Positions 9,164-18,536 of a stretch of 61,116 bases of DNA are shown here, in pieces. The position numbers and the translations under genes are program-made. The stretch's first letter is position 1. Each line of letters starts with the position of its first letter. The DNA comes from CAUZSN01 sp963582345 (GTDB taxonomy: Bacteria > Planctomycetota > Planctomycetia > Planctomycetales > Planctomycetaceae). Location: the NCBI GenBank assembly GCA_963582345.1, contig CAUZSN010000005.1, positions 1 to 61,116 on the forward strand, read 5' to 3'. The notes under the pieces were generated by a model that saw nothing but the letters and a program-made list of their open reading frames with translations, was not told where the DNA came from and did not search any database.

Positions 9164-10072
9164 TTGAAACTGCTCTCTGAAAGTTACACGTTTGGTTCGT
9201 CCAAGACGAACCAGCATCAGCCACAGAGCGATCGCCGACGAGCAACCGGTCAAATTTCTTGTAGTTCGAATTGCGTAGTGTTGATTGCGATGTCTGTAAT
9301 TATCAGTGGTTGTCAGGCTAGGGGGCAACAAGACGCTCGGTTGCCAGTGCAGCATTCTATCAGGTCCGATCAACTGTTGATTCTCAGCGACATTAAGCTA
9401 CAAACGGACCATCCGCTGATTATTAATTTAATGAACCTGCGACATCAGTTTGCGGAAACATTGCATCTGCCGATTCACGGCCGCGAGGTCTTCGTGTACC
9501 TATTCCGGAATGAATCGCAATACCGCAAATATCTATCTACGGCTTTTCCGGAATTGCCTCCGCGACGGGCATATTTTATCGGCACGAGCCAGGAACTGGC
9601 GGTCTACACATTTTGGGGAAAAAGAATCCAAGAGGACCTACGGCATGAATTCACTCACGGTCTGTTGCATGCCAGCTTGAAGAGCGTTCCGATGTGGCTG
9701 GACGAGGGTTTGGCGGAGTACTTTGAATTGGTCGGTCCGATACCAGGCCACATTAACTCCGAATACGCCTATAATTTACGTCTGGCGCTAACGAACGATT
9801 GGCGACCCGACATCGAGCGTCTGGAACGGTTACAACACGTCCAGAACATGCAGCGCGTCGATTACCAGGAATCGTGGGCATGGGTCCACTTTATGCTTCA
9901 CAGCACACCGAAGCTCCGGAAAGTTTTGCTCGATTATCTGCAGGATCTACAATCAACACCCCAACCAGGTCCACTCAGCCAGCGACTGCAGCAGGCAAAA
10001 CCTGATGTGGACCAGAAATTTATGAGTTACATCGAATCGCTGGCCTCAACGATTGCTCTGAATTACGATTAG
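9164..10072 (+). CDS. Putative lipoprotein with HExxH zinc-peptidase-like domain
   Basis: An exported protein with a likely zinc site. HEFTH at 161-165 is followed by WLDEGLAEYFE (178-188), the arrangement of gluzincin-like (DUF1570-type) domains in which the second Glu helps bind the metal. A hydrophobic stretch ending in IISGC (46-50) is a good lipobox. The TTG start at 9164 follows AGGAA; an ATG at 9290 would leave too short a signal. Substrates are unknown. Its last 27 bases overlap the 3' end of the convergent htrA gene. Confidence 0.65.
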   Translation: MKLLSESYTFGSSKTNQHQPQSDRRRATGQISCSSNCVVLIAMSVIISGCQARGQQDARLPVQHSIRSDQLLILSDIKLQTDHPLIINLMNLRHQFAETLHLPIHGREVFVYLFRNESQYRKYLSTAFPELPPRRAYFIGTSQELAVYTFWGKRIQEDLRHEFTHGLLHASLKSVPMWLDEGLAEYFELVGPIPGHINSEYAYNLRLALTNDWRPDIERLERLQHVQNMQRVDYQESWAWVHFMLHSTPKLRKVLLDYLQDLQSTPQPGPLSQRLQQAKPDVDQKFMSYIESLASTIALNYD

Positions 10073-11554
10073 CCGAGTCCCGTTTGTGTTGCGCACGACC
10101 AGAAGAATTTGCTTATTGACCGAGACGGTATTCATGGCCGCACGATACTCGGCCAGATTCTTTACGCTTTTTGCGCCGACTTTCTCGATCACGTCACCTG
10201 ACGCCAGTCCGGCAAATTGAGCTGGGCTGCCGGGCCTAACCGATCTTACTAGCACGCCGCCATTTGTCCTGAAGTCAAGCTGTTTGGCAACCTCGGACGT
10301 GAGCTCTTCGATCTCGATGCCCAGTTCATCAAAACGTGGTTCGGACGAAGGGGATTCAGAGCGAGGTTGAACCGGGCGGACGGACGTCAATCCGTCGGGC
10401 ATCTCGCCAACAGCTACCTTCAATTTTAATTTTTTCCCGTTGCGAGCAATAAGCAGCGAGTAGGCTTTGCCTATCTGCAGTTTCTCGACAATACCTTGTA
10501 AACTGCGCGGTCCGGTGACATTTTCCCTGTTGAATTCTAGGATCACGTCGCCCGGCTCCAATTGGATCTTGGCAGCCGGAGAGTCGGGTGTAACTTGGAA
10601 AACAACAGCCCCTTGGCCGATGGGTGTGTTGAATAGCTCCGAGTTCGCGTTGTCGACAGGCCGAACGCCAACACCCAAGTAAGCTCGGCGGACTTTGCCC
10701 AATTCAATCAATTGTCGACCGACCCAGTCTGCCATGTTGACTGGGATGGCGAAACCTACTCCGTCATAGCCTCCACTTCGGCTAGAGATAGCCGTGTTGA
10801 TGCCGATCACTTCTGCGTTCAGGTTCAATAATGGACCGCCGCTATTACCTGGATTGATGGCAGCATCCGTTTGCAGGAAATTCTCTCGTTTGGCAATGCG
10901 GGGTCCTCGACCTTTAGCACTGATGATGCCTGCAGTCACTGACAAGTCCAAACCAAATGGGCTGCCGACTGCCAGAACCCAATCACCAATTTGCATTGCA
11001 TCGCTGTCGCCCAGGTGCAACGCACGCGGAAGATTCTGCGCTTTGATCCGAATAATGGCGACGTCGGACTGTGAATCAGTCTTCACGTCGGTCGCGATAA
11101 ATTCACGCCCGTCATGCAGTCGGACTTTTACCTCATCGGCACCGCGAACGACATGGCTGTTGGTCATAATGATTCCGGACCGATCGATAATGAATCCTGA
11201 CCCTTTACCACGCGGTCTGTATGACGGATGTGGTTCGCGATTCGGGCGTTCGTTGAAGTCCTTAAAAAAATCGCGGAAGCGTGGGTTTCCTCTAAAGAAT
11301 TCGCGGAAGGCGTCGTCGTCAAACGGCGACGTCACCGAAGTGCGAACTGCCTTTCCGTGTGTTTCGATTGAAACGATACTTGGCAATGCCGCGTGTGCAA
11401 CGTTACGAAAGCTCGCCGAAAGTGCATTCTGGTCGAGCGCAATTGGAAGCGTCGTTGCAGTCTGTTGCTGCCCCATCCCGACAGCCGCGGCCCCTAGGCA
11501 AACTCCGCCTATCAGGGCAACGATCCAATACGCATTATTACGAATAACTCTCAT
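10046..11554 (-). CDS. htrA: HtrA/DegQ-type serine protease with two PDZ domains
   Basis: Envelope protease/chaperone that degrades misfolded exported proteins. It has an N-terminal signal anchor (residues 8-28), a trypsin-like domain with the triad His134 (TNSHVV), Asp164 (SDVAII) and Ser238 (GNSGGP), and two C-terminal PDZ domains (about 290-390 and 410-500). The 502-residue length is normal. The ATG is preceded by a strong AGAGGAGGAA. The 3' end overlaps the convergent lipoprotein gene by 27 bp. Confidence 0.94.
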   Translation of the reverse strand: MRVIRNNAYWIVALIGGVCLGAAAVGMGQQQTATTLPIALDQNALSASFRNVAHAALPSIVSIETHGKAVRTSVTSPFDDDAFREFFRGNPRFRDFFKDFNERPNREPHPSYRPRGKGSGFIIDRSGIIMTNSHVVRGADEVKVRLHDGREFIATDVKTDSQSDVAIIRIKAQNLPRALHLGDSDAMQIGDWVLAVGSPFGLDLSVTAGIISAKGRGPRIAKRENFLQTDAAINPGNSGGPLLNLNAEVIGINTAISSRSGGYDGVGFAIPVNMADWVGRQLIELGKVRRAYLGVGVRPVDNANSELFNTPIGQGAVVFQVTPDSPAAKIQLEPGDVILEFNRENVTGPRSLQGIVEKLQIGKAYSLLIARNGKKLKLKVAVGEMPDGLTSVRPVQPRSESPSSEPRFDELGIEIEELTSEVAKQLDFRTNGGVLVRSVRPGSPAQFAGLASGDVIEKVGAKSVKNLAEYRAAMNTVSVNKQILLVVRNTNGTRLIVIQSNR

Positions 11555-12013
11555 TTTGAAAGTTCCTCCTCTACCTGTTTCAGCTTATTTCTATCCAAGG
11601 ATTCTGATTGAGGGTAGTAATACAAGGATACTACAACATTGTAGGACGAATTAATATTTTGTTCAGCACGATTTTCCAATCTGTCCTATCTAACGTCATT
11701 GTTTGACCAATCCTGTCCAATAATTAGTACGTTGTTGTGATCAGTTCCTGTTGGTTTACGCGGAGAAAAAACCAAACCTTGCGGACAATGTCAGTAACTT
11801 CACAACACTTGACACGGCGTCAGTTGGACCGGCCGTTGGCCTGCATGTGGTCTTGCGATCAGCACTATCTAACCCAAGCGACATCAAGTTGACAATCTCG
11901 CGATGCGCTCATAGGCTTACGATTGAGTGGGATTAGACCTGTTGAAGAGCCTAGCAATTGCGAGTCACGTTTTCATCGCCAACATGAGAACACCAGTTTA
12001 GCCGAACTGTGCC
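11555..12013. other. Divergent intergenic region htrA/rnc
   Basis: About 460 bp between two divergent genes, partly AT-rich. It must carry promoters for both, but I cannot place them with confidence. No open frame here has coding character. Confidence 0.45.
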
Positions 12014-12721
12014 ATGTCGGGAAAATCCGACACAAACCCTTCCAAACAGAGGCTCGACGAGTGCGAGTCCGTTCTTCAGTATCACTTTCGTGATCGAGAA
12101 CTGTTGAGACGTTGTCTCACACATGCATCTGTTGCGCAGTCGAGGCTGGCGTCGAACGAACGCCTTGAGTTTCTGGGCGATGCGATTCTGGGTGCCGTAG
12201 TTTGCGAGATTCTTTACCATCGCTTTCCCGATAATCCTGAAGGTGAACTGACTCGAATAAAGTCCATCGTCGTTAGCCGAACCATATGTGCGACGATCAG
12301 CCAGAAGTTGGGGCTGGAGCGATTTTTGCTTTTGGGCAAGGGTCTGACATCGTACGATACTGTTCCTACTTCGATTATGGCCGCCGTCTTCGAATCATTG
12401 GTTGCCGGAATTCACCTTGACGGTGGAATGGAAGCCGCTCGTTGCTTCATTAAGCGATTGATGGTCCCCGAAATTGAACTGGCGATCAAATCCAGCCATG
12501 GCCACAATTACAAAAGTTTTCTGCAACAGCTAGCGCAGAAGACATTTGGACAGACGCCCATTTATCGCGTCCTTGACGAGAAAGGTCCGGATCACTCGAA
12601 ATGCTTCAATGTGAGCGCCATGATCGGCTCACGCTTGTTTCCGTCCGCCTGGGGACCTAGCAAGAAGGAAGCTGAGCAATCGGCCGCCGAGAATGCATTG
12701 CTCGAAATTCAAGGGAAGTAA
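12014..12721 (+). CDS. rnc: Ribonuclease III, one metal-binding Asp replaced by Ala
   Basis: Cleaves double-stranded RNA in rRNA and mRNA processing. The signature NERLEFLGDA is at 48-57 and a C-terminal double-stranded-RNA-binding domain spans about 163-233. The second catalytic segment reads SIMAAVFESL (120-129), where most RNases III have S-I-L-A-D-x-x-E. The Asp that coordinates Mg2+ (E. coli Asp114) is Ala124, while the essential Glu (Glu127) and the first-motif Asp56 are kept. Activity is probably retained but may be altered. Confidence 0.92.
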   Translation: MSGKSDTNPSKQRLDECESVLQYHFRDRELLRRCLTHASVAQSRLASNERLEFLGDAILGAVVCEILYHRFPDNPEGELTRIKSIVVSRTICATISQKLGLERFLLLGKGLTSYDTVPTSIMAAVFESLVAGIHLDGGMEAARCFIKRLMVPEIELAIKSSHGHNYKSFLQQLAQKTFGQTPIYRVLDEKGPDHSKCFNVSAMIGSRLFPSAWGPSKKEAEQSAAENALLEIQGK

Positions 12722-12845
12722 CTGTCTGTCGGCTAAGCCGTCGGCTCGAAGATCGCCACAATTTCTAGACCCGATCAGTACATCCGACCAGTTTAACCTG
12801 AAACGGGTGACTTCGATGGTGAATAACTTGCCCGAATGGAAATAG

Positions 12846-12877
12846 AAGAAGCGGTCGAAGAACTTCGACCGCTTCTT
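12846..12877. terminator. Bidirectional terminator hairpin between rnc and the H1-like gene
   Basis: The arms 12846-12860 and 12863-12877 are a perfect 15-bp inverted repeat with a two-base centre. The hairpin is GC-rich in the middle and flanked by A and T bases on both sides. It sits between two convergent genes, so it can stop transcription from either strand. Confidence 0.75.
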
Positions 12878-12918
12878 GCTTAAATTGTAGTGAGTTAGCC
12901 TGGAAAGCCGAGAGGAGA

Positions 12919-13158
12919 TTATCTCTTCTTGGCTTTCTTTTTTACAACCTTCTTCTTTACAGCTGCCTTCTTCTTTACAGCTGCCTTCTTTTTGACAACC
13001 TTCTTCTTTACAGCTGCCTTCTTCTTGACAACCTTCTTCTTTACAGCTGCCTTCTTCTTTACAGCTGCCTTCTTCTTTACAGCTGCCTTCTTTTTGACAA
13101 CCTTCTTCTGTACAGCTTTTTTCTTAGCTGCCTTTTTCTTGGCTTTCTTCTTGGCCAC
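12919..13158 (-). CDS. Histone H1-like Lys/Ala/Val-rich repeat protein
   Basis: A 79-residue, strongly basic protein composed almost only of Lys, Ala and Val. After a 19-residue lead it is built from six AAVKKK and four VVKKK units and ends AKKR. Such tails resemble the C-terminus of eukaryotic H1 and bacterial nucleoid proteins of the AlgP/HctB type, so non-specific DNA (or RNA) binding is likely. The GTG start is supported by a strong GGGAGGA six bases upstream. The DNA is correspondingly an 18/15-bp tandem repeat (12944-13110) and may vary in copy number between strains. Confidence 0.8.
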   Translation of the reverse strand: MAKKKAKKKAAKKKAVQKKVVKKKAAVKKKAAVKKKAAVKKKVVKKKAAVKKKVVKKKAAVKKKAAVKKKVVKKKAKKR

Positions 13159-14591
13159 CGTAAATCCTCCCTACAGAGCCAAATGGGTGAGTGCCTTGCC
13201 GCTGCCACCGGGCTTGCGCTGTCAGCAATAGCACGCCACACCAAATCGATTTGCTACCGGCTTACCAACCATGATAAGCCGCGTGTACAGGCCTGTCATA
13301 CAGCAATGTCTTTCAACACAGGATACATCAGCTTATGTTCTGCTTTGGATGACACTAGGTGTACCACAAGCACTTACACTCAATCGCGAGTTATGGTTAC
13401 TAAATTTTGAAAATTGTGCAACCCATTTATTTTTAGATCCGTCAACAAACAAGCTTGTGTGGCGCATGACTCGGCAGGTTATGTTTGCAATCAAATCGTA
13501 AGTTTCATTACGCTTTCAACTTACTTGGTTTTTCAAGGTTCGACAGAGGACAGATTTATGCTGTAATGATAGCGTTTTCTTGACAGGTACGGTCCAACGC
13601 CGTGATCGTCGTTTGTTGCTTGCTGCGCCAAAAATAAGCCAACTCGCCCTGGGAGGCTTTAAGAAAATTACGTTTTTGTTTTTCAGAAAACTTTAAAAAA
13701 TTTGTCATGCGCGCAAACATCTTCTTCCAAATACGCGTACAAGTCCTACTTTTATTTAATGAAAATTGTCGTGCGCGAAATTTTCTGAACCGGGATTGCC
13801 ATCAATAAATTCCACTGAGACCTAGTCATTTTGTTTTACATACATCAGCGATGCGAAGATGGGAACAAGATTGTCCACCAGTTGCATTAACTCCATGACC
13901 TTCTTGTACGTGTTGGTGAAATCGCTCTCGTCGTCCGTAGAACTGTGGAATCGAAAAAGTCAAATGGATGTCTTCTGTCTTCGCCAACAAATGACAACCC
14001 GCACTACTCCATACCCGTCGGCATTGTCTGCCGCGATTCGGCCGTGATAGTGGTAGTGCGGGTTGGCAATGTAATTGGAGCGGCTTCGATGCCCGCAAGG
14101 TCGTCTCCGGCCATAAAACGACATTGACGTGTCCGGTAGCCACCTTGGAACATCTCCTGACAGAGCACAAGTGTCACGGCTGTAACTCGTTTTAAAGTAG
14201 CGACTTGTATCAATTTTAATTGTCAGACTGTTAAACGAGCTGTCAGTCGAAAAACGCAAAGGCCCACTGATTTTATCTCAACGTGACTATTACGGTATGC
14301 GCTTGGAAGCAAGAGGGCACTAAAAATGAAGATTCCGTATGCGGTGTGTAGTTACGGTAACGAAACACAGACTAAGAGAGCTTTTATTGTGTTTGCAAAC
14401 GCGTATCACGATCCGAATAGTCACTCGCAAACGATGTGTCCCGCGTCAGGTTCTGTACAAAGCGAGCTGCTGTAGCTCGCGAGTCATTTGCAGAAAAGTC
14501 CCCGTCCAAATTTTCTGTCCGTTGACGTGTGCAATTTCGAAGTGCAGCGGGTGATCGTCGACAACTCAATTTGTCTGTGGGGACGAGTCAC
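13159..14591. other. Long gap with possible decayed coding remains
   Basis: A 1.4-kb stretch without a convincing gene. It is AT-rich around 13660-13800 and holds two similar motifs (GTCATGCGCGCAAA near 13703 and GTCGTGCGCGAAA near 13767). On the minus strand from about 14213 to 13822, coding-like segments appear in all three frames, each cut by stops; the last ends LVDNLVPIFASLMYVKQND before the stop at 13822-13824. This could be a decayed gene, but it matches nothing I recognise. I searched for tmRNA by eye because smpB is near and found none. Confidence 0.35.
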
Positions 14592-14969
14592 TCAAGATTC
14601 TCGGTGTCGATGTACCGATTGCAGTGCTTCGGCGCGTGTCTCAAAGTGTGGCCACAGATTGGTGACGTTCATCGAATCGAATACTTCGCGCATTACGTCG
14701 GAGGCGTTACAAAATGCCGAGTTGCCGCCGGCATTTTCCACGTTGCGTACCAACTTGATGATGCTGCCGATGATAATCGAGCCCAGCAGCTGCACTTGCC
14801 ACAGATCGACGACGAGATTCTTGATCTGCGAGTCGTGCAATCGCTGAAGCACTGCATTCGATTCTAGGTGCACCTCAGCGTAGCGATATCCACCCGCGTC
14901 ACCTTGGGGGATCACGATCAATGTGTTGCCCTGCTGTTCGAGCTCGAAAACTTTCAGCGGCGCCGCCAT
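14592..14969 (-). CDS. STAS-domain protein (anti-sigma factor antagonist type)
   Basis: A 125-residue single-domain STAS protein, like SpoIIAA/RsbV. The central VVDLWQVQLLGSIIIGSIIKLV (53-74 region) aligns with the family's 'LDLSGVxFIDSSGLGxLL'. The first Ser, usually phosphorylated, is present as Ser64, but its preceding Asp is Gly and the second Ser is Ile. It probably takes part in partner switching with an anti-sigma kinase that is not encoded here. It precedes smpB on the other side with no shared transcript evident. Confidence 0.75.
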   Translation of the reverse strand: MAAPLKVFELEQQGNTLIVIPQGDAGGYRYAEVHLESNAVLQRLHDSQIKNLVVDLWQVQLLGSIIIGSIIKLVRNVENAGGNSAFCNASDVMREVFDSMNVTNLWPHFETRAEALQSVHRHRES

Positions 14970-15104
14970 GACGCAATTTTTCTTGAGTTCAAATCAGATC
15001 GGATGGGTTCACTCGGGTTCATCTTAGATATAGTCGCTGATTTGAATAAGGTCACTCAGTAACTTTTTCTGAATCATCTGGGCTGTCGTACTTAGGCCGT
15101 GTGA

Positions 15105-15593
15105 TCACTGGTGGCTCAGCATTTCGCGGCGCATATCATTTCTGTCGGCTTTCTGCCTCAGCTTGTCGCGTTTATCGTGCAGCTTACGGCCTCGAGCAAC
15201 GGCGATGCTCAGCTTGACAATGCCGCGTGAAAAATATACGGATAGCGGAATCATCGTCAGTCCTTTTTGACCGGCTGCCTCGGCGAATTTTATGAACTGT
15301 TTCTTGTGTAAAAGCAATTTGCGCTGACGCAGCGGTTCGTGATTCATGACGGTCGCCTCAGGGTACTCGGCGATGTTGCAGCCGACGAGCCATAGTTCTC
15401 CATCGTTGATGCGGGCGTACGCTTCGTCGATCGAGATATTCCCATTGCGAATGCTCTTGACCTCGCTGCCCATTAATACGAGTCCGCATTCTAATTGATC
15501 CAGAATGTCGTACTGATGACGTGCCTTGCGATTTCGACATACAGTCTTCTGATTGGAGTCGTCGCGTGCCAGTGTCGATTTCTTTTTTCCCAT
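15105..15593 (-). CDS. smpB: SsrA-binding protein SmpB
   Basis: Binds tmRNA and brings it to stalled ribosomes in trans-translation. Residues RKARHQYDILDQLECGLVLMG, the GSEVKSIR motif, the segment NGELWLVGCNI-like (here DGELWLVGCNI), and the basic C-terminal tail GRKLHDKRDKLRQK are all typical. The length of 162 is normal. The ATG is at 15593. The tmRNA gene itself is not visible in this window. Confidence 0.95.
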   Translation of the reverse strand: MGKKKSTLARDDSNQKTVCRNRKARHQYDILDQLECGLVLMGSEVKSIRNGNISIDEAYARINDGELWLVGCNIAEYPEATVMNHEPLRQRKLLLHKKQFIKFAEAAGQKGLTMIPLSVYFSRGIVKLSIAVARGRKLHDKRDKLRQKADRNDMRREMLSHQ

Positions 15594-15791
15594 CAGTATT
15601 CAAACTTTCACGCGTGCTATCAAGCAGTGCTAAGTTTGAGCTGAACGATTCAGCCGTAAACGAACAACAAAGCAGATTGGTTATTGTTTCGCATTATATA
15701 AGCAACGGGAATGCTGTGAAGCACATGTGTAACAGCAACGAAGCTCTCGTTTTTGCAAGAGTGGCAATCAGCAATACGATACGAAGCCACT

Positions 15792-16490
15792 ATGAGTGAA
15801 CAAGTAATGTTACAGGAACTGCGAAATTTCGATATGCCATCCATTACAAATATCGTTGCAACCTATTCTCGGCATCCGCTTTGCTTTGGACTCTACGACC
15901 AGTGGACCGAAAACCAGTTCACAGACCAATCCGCTCGTTGTATGTTCTCTGAAATGAAACCATCTGTCGGATATGTCGTCACTTGCGTCTACGGACTGCC
16001 AGGCCCAAACCACTCACGACTCACCTTATATTGATGCGATTGGCATCTTAGGTGAGTCCAAGAAGCTGACGAATCTGGTATTCCAGCAGAGAACTCCCCC
16101 GCAATTGCCGGTGAAGTGGAGCCGGCCGGCGGAAATATGACGTGGACCATAGGAATTGTCGGTTGTCTCGGAGTTATTTCCAACAGACCTGTCAGAGACT
16201 TGGATCAAATTATCCCGATGAGATTTCAGCGTGTGCTAATTGGTGTTACTGTGGGATACGGGGTAATGGCCGTCCACGCTGTCAATGTGCCAGTCACGGT
16301 GGCCGGCATGGATGTTTTTCCTGGCGAGATTATCCATATGGACAAAAACGGGGCTTGCAAGTTTCCGGCAGATTGTGTTGATGCGGTACTGACCAACGTA
16401 CGGGCGTTTTTCGAGGAAAAGGATGTGCAATTCGGTCGATTGCTCGCCGCCCGCTCGGCTATAAAAGACCGAGAAATATTCGGTGGATAG
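15792..16490 (+). pseudogene. RraA-family gene broken by two frameshifts
   Basis: Two open frames read as one RraA-like (demethylmenaquinone methyltransferase-like/aldolase fold) protein. The N-terminal part (ATG 15792 to the TGA at 16032-16034) has FDMPSITNIVATY and LYDQWTEN. The C-terminal part after about 16100 has GGNMT, VAGMDVFPGE and NGACKFPAD, ending in IFGG. Between them the reading continues in the +1 frame (YIDAIG, ESKKLTNLVFQQ). One extra base near 16024-16027 and one missing base in the C-run at 16095-16100 explain everything. It is either a pseudogene or an assembly error in two places. Confidence 0.75.
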
Positions 16491-16740
16491 TTCTACGCGG
16501 CGAAGAAATTAGAATGTGAGTGACACAACTGCCAACGACAGTCACGTGTTGTGAGTGAAATTGTCGTCTGGTAGAATACGTTCCATGACTGCTCTACGGC
16601 TGTTGATGTATGGTTCGATACGGATCCGCCATATTTTTGGTGAGAGCTTGGTCCAGAGATTTGGGGGACGAATCACCAGCGGCCGAGTCACACCCGATTT
16701 GGTGATCTGTGGCTCTCCGATTTGAGAGGAGCGTTAAGTT

Positions 16741-17487
16741 GTGTCGTCCATTTCCACAACCTGGTTTATGACAGGTCAAATTTCCACTGCTCTGGAAGTC
16801 TATTTTCTGGGAGTGGTCGATTTTGATTCGGCTTTGTTTCTTCAGCAACGGCTAGTTTACGAAATCAGCGGTCGTGAAGACAGAATGGGCGGACTACTGA
16901 TTTGTGAACATCCGCCCATTGTGACCATAGGTCGCGAAGGAAGCCGCGATCATTTGCTGTGCGAGCCTGGTGAATTGATTGCCCGGCAAATCGACGTCCG
17001 CTGGCTAAATCGCGGCGGAGGCACGCTGGTGCATGTGCCCGGACAACTAGCCGTGTACCCGATCGTACCATTGGATCGCCTTCAGATCGGACTGACGGAA
17101 TACCGGAAACGGTTGGAGCAGTCAGTGATGGACATGTGCGGCGAACAAAAGATAGTAACATACCGACGCTACGACGAGCCCGGCGTCTGGTGCCGCTGCG
17201 GACAGTTTGCGTTCGTGGGAGTGGCCGTCAACTCATGGGTCGCCTTTCACGGCATGTTTGTGAACGTTTGTCCTCACATGGACATCATCCGTCTGGTGCA
17301 ATCCAATCGACGCGCAGTGTCGGTGACGTCACTCGCGGCTCAACGGCATTGCGCCATTCACATAAACGCTGTGCGAGAAAGTCTTGCCCGGCACTTGACC
17401 ACACAGCTCGGATATCATCAGGCACACTACTACACAGGGCATCCCTTGCTTCGCCGAACGAAGAAAAACATTCATGCATACGCTTGA
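16741..17487 (+). CDS. lipB: Octanoyltransferase LipB-like, Lys/Cys dyad not conserved
   Basis: LipB moves octanoate from acyl carrier protein to the lipoyl domains of dehydrogenase complexes. The fold motif RGGGTLVHVPGQLAVYPI (91-108) is clear, including His98. The catalytic Lys (GxKIAxxG in the family) aligns with Gln155, and the acyl-binding Cys (xxPCG) aligns with Ser188. A Cys at 177 (NVCPHM) could substitute. The GTG start is supported by GAGAGGAG upstream; an ATG at 16768 is the alternative. The last 14 bases overlap lipA. Confidence 0.8.
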   Translation: MSSISTTWFMTGQISTALEVYFLGVVDFDSALFLQQRLVYEISGREDRMGGLLICEHPPIVTIGREGSRDHLLCEPGELIARQIDVRWLNRGGGTLVHVPGQLAVYPIVPLDRLQIGLTEYRKRLEQSVMDMCGEQKIVTYRRYDEPGVWCRCGQFAFVGVAVNSWVAFHGMFVNVCPHMDIIRLVQSNRRAVSVTSLAAQRHCAIHINAVRESLARHLTTQLGYHQAHYYTGHPLLRRTKKNIHAYA

Positions 17488-18373
17488 TATTTCACACGAT
17501 GCTCGATCGCGGCGACCACGCCGTCGCTTGCCCAGTTGGCTGAAGCGACCGCTGCCCAGCCCAGAAGTGCAGTTCACTAGTAACGTGATTTCCGACCTGC
17601 AGTTGGAAACGGTTTGCAAAAGCGCGAAGTGTCCAAACATGGCAGAATGCTGGTCGCACCGTACGGCGACGTTCATGATCCTGGGAAACGTCTGCACTCG
17701 TCCTTGTGGATTCTGCTCGGTACCGAAGGGAAAGACTACAACGATTGAAGCTGACGAGCCGAGCCGAGTGGCCGAAGCGGCTGCGCGTTTGGGGCTACGA
17801 CACGTTGTGGTCACGTCAGTGACCCGAGACGACCTGCCGGATGGCGGCGCAGAACACTTCTATCAATGCGTGTTGGCCGTGCGCGAGCGAACGGGTGCGG
17901 CAGTGGAAGTGTTGACGCCTGACTTTTTAGGCAACCGAGCAGCCATCCATCGTGTAATCGAGTCTCGGCCGGATGTGTTCAATCACAACACAGAAACCGT
18001 TCCGAGGCTGTACCACAGAGTTCGTCGCAACGCTGACTATCAGCGTACGTTGGATCTATTGGGCCAAGTGAAGCAAACGGCACCACGAATCCCGATCAAG
18101 AGTGGTCTGATGTTAGGTTTGGGTGAAACCATTGAGGAGGTTCTAGAAGTCTGCGCTGACTTGCGGGCTGTCGGTTGCGAGATGATCACTTTAGGACAGT
18201 ACCTACAGCCGACACTCAACCATCTTCCAGTCGAACGCTTCGTTTTTCCCCAGGAATTCGACGATCTTGGCGATCTGGTCCGGAAGCTGGGTTTCACGAT
18301 GGTCGCGAGCGGTCCATTTGTGCGGTCCAGTTATCACGCCGGCGAAATGGCGGCTGTGCTGAGCAGGCAGTGA
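17474..18373 (+). CDS. lipA: Lipoyl synthase
   Basis: Radical-SAM enzyme that inserts two sulfurs into octanoyl groups to make lipoate. Both iron-sulfur motifs are intact: C48-x4-C53-x5-C59 for the auxiliary cluster and C74-x3-C78-x2-C81 for the SAM cluster. The conserved C-terminal RSSYHA is present near residue 284. The length of 299 is normal. It overlaps lipB by 14 bp, so the pair is co-translated. Confidence 0.96.
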   Translation: MHTLDISHDARSRRPRRRLPSWLKRPLPSPEVQFTSNVISDLQLETVCKSAKCPNMAECWSHRTATFMILGNVCTRPCGFCSVPKGKTTTIEADEPSRVAEAAARLGLRHVVVTSVTRDDLPDGGAEHFYQCVLAVRERTGAAVEVLTPDFLGNRAAIHRVIESRPDVFNHNTETVPRLYHRVRRNADYQRTLDLLGQVKQTAPRIPIKSGLMLGLGETIEEVLEVCADLRAVGCEMITLGQYLQPTLNHLPVERFVFPQEFDDLGDLVRKLGFTMVASGPFVRSSYHAGEMAAVLSRQ

Positions 18374-18536
18374 AATATTTGGGAACCAATCGGGGAGTTT
18401 TAAGGTTGTTGATAAATCCGAAATTAAAGTTTGAATCCGAATCGAAGTCAGAATGCCGAACGACAAAATACAGGAATCAGATTTAGCCTGCCGGCGCATG
18501 CAATGTAGACAATTGTTTGCTCTTACGACGTGACAC

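Noticed and set aside
10794..11654. Long open frame on the plus strand opposite htrA
   Set aside because: It lies fully antisense to a well-conserved gene and its translation is rich in Arg, Ser and Thr without any domain; a shadow of htrA.
12944..13110. Tandem 15-18 bp repeats that could be taken for a CRISPR or repeat array
   Set aside because: The repeats lie in frame within a coding gene, have no spacers and no cas genes nearby.
12929..13231. Phe/Thr/Ala-rich open frame opposite the H1-like gene
   Set aside because: It is the complement of the Lys-codon repeats (AAG/AAA gives CTT/TTT); no ribosome-binding site and no real protein features.
13159..15104. Possible tmRNA next to smpB
   Set aside because: I looked for a tag-like reading frame and for tRNA-like ends; none was seen by eye.
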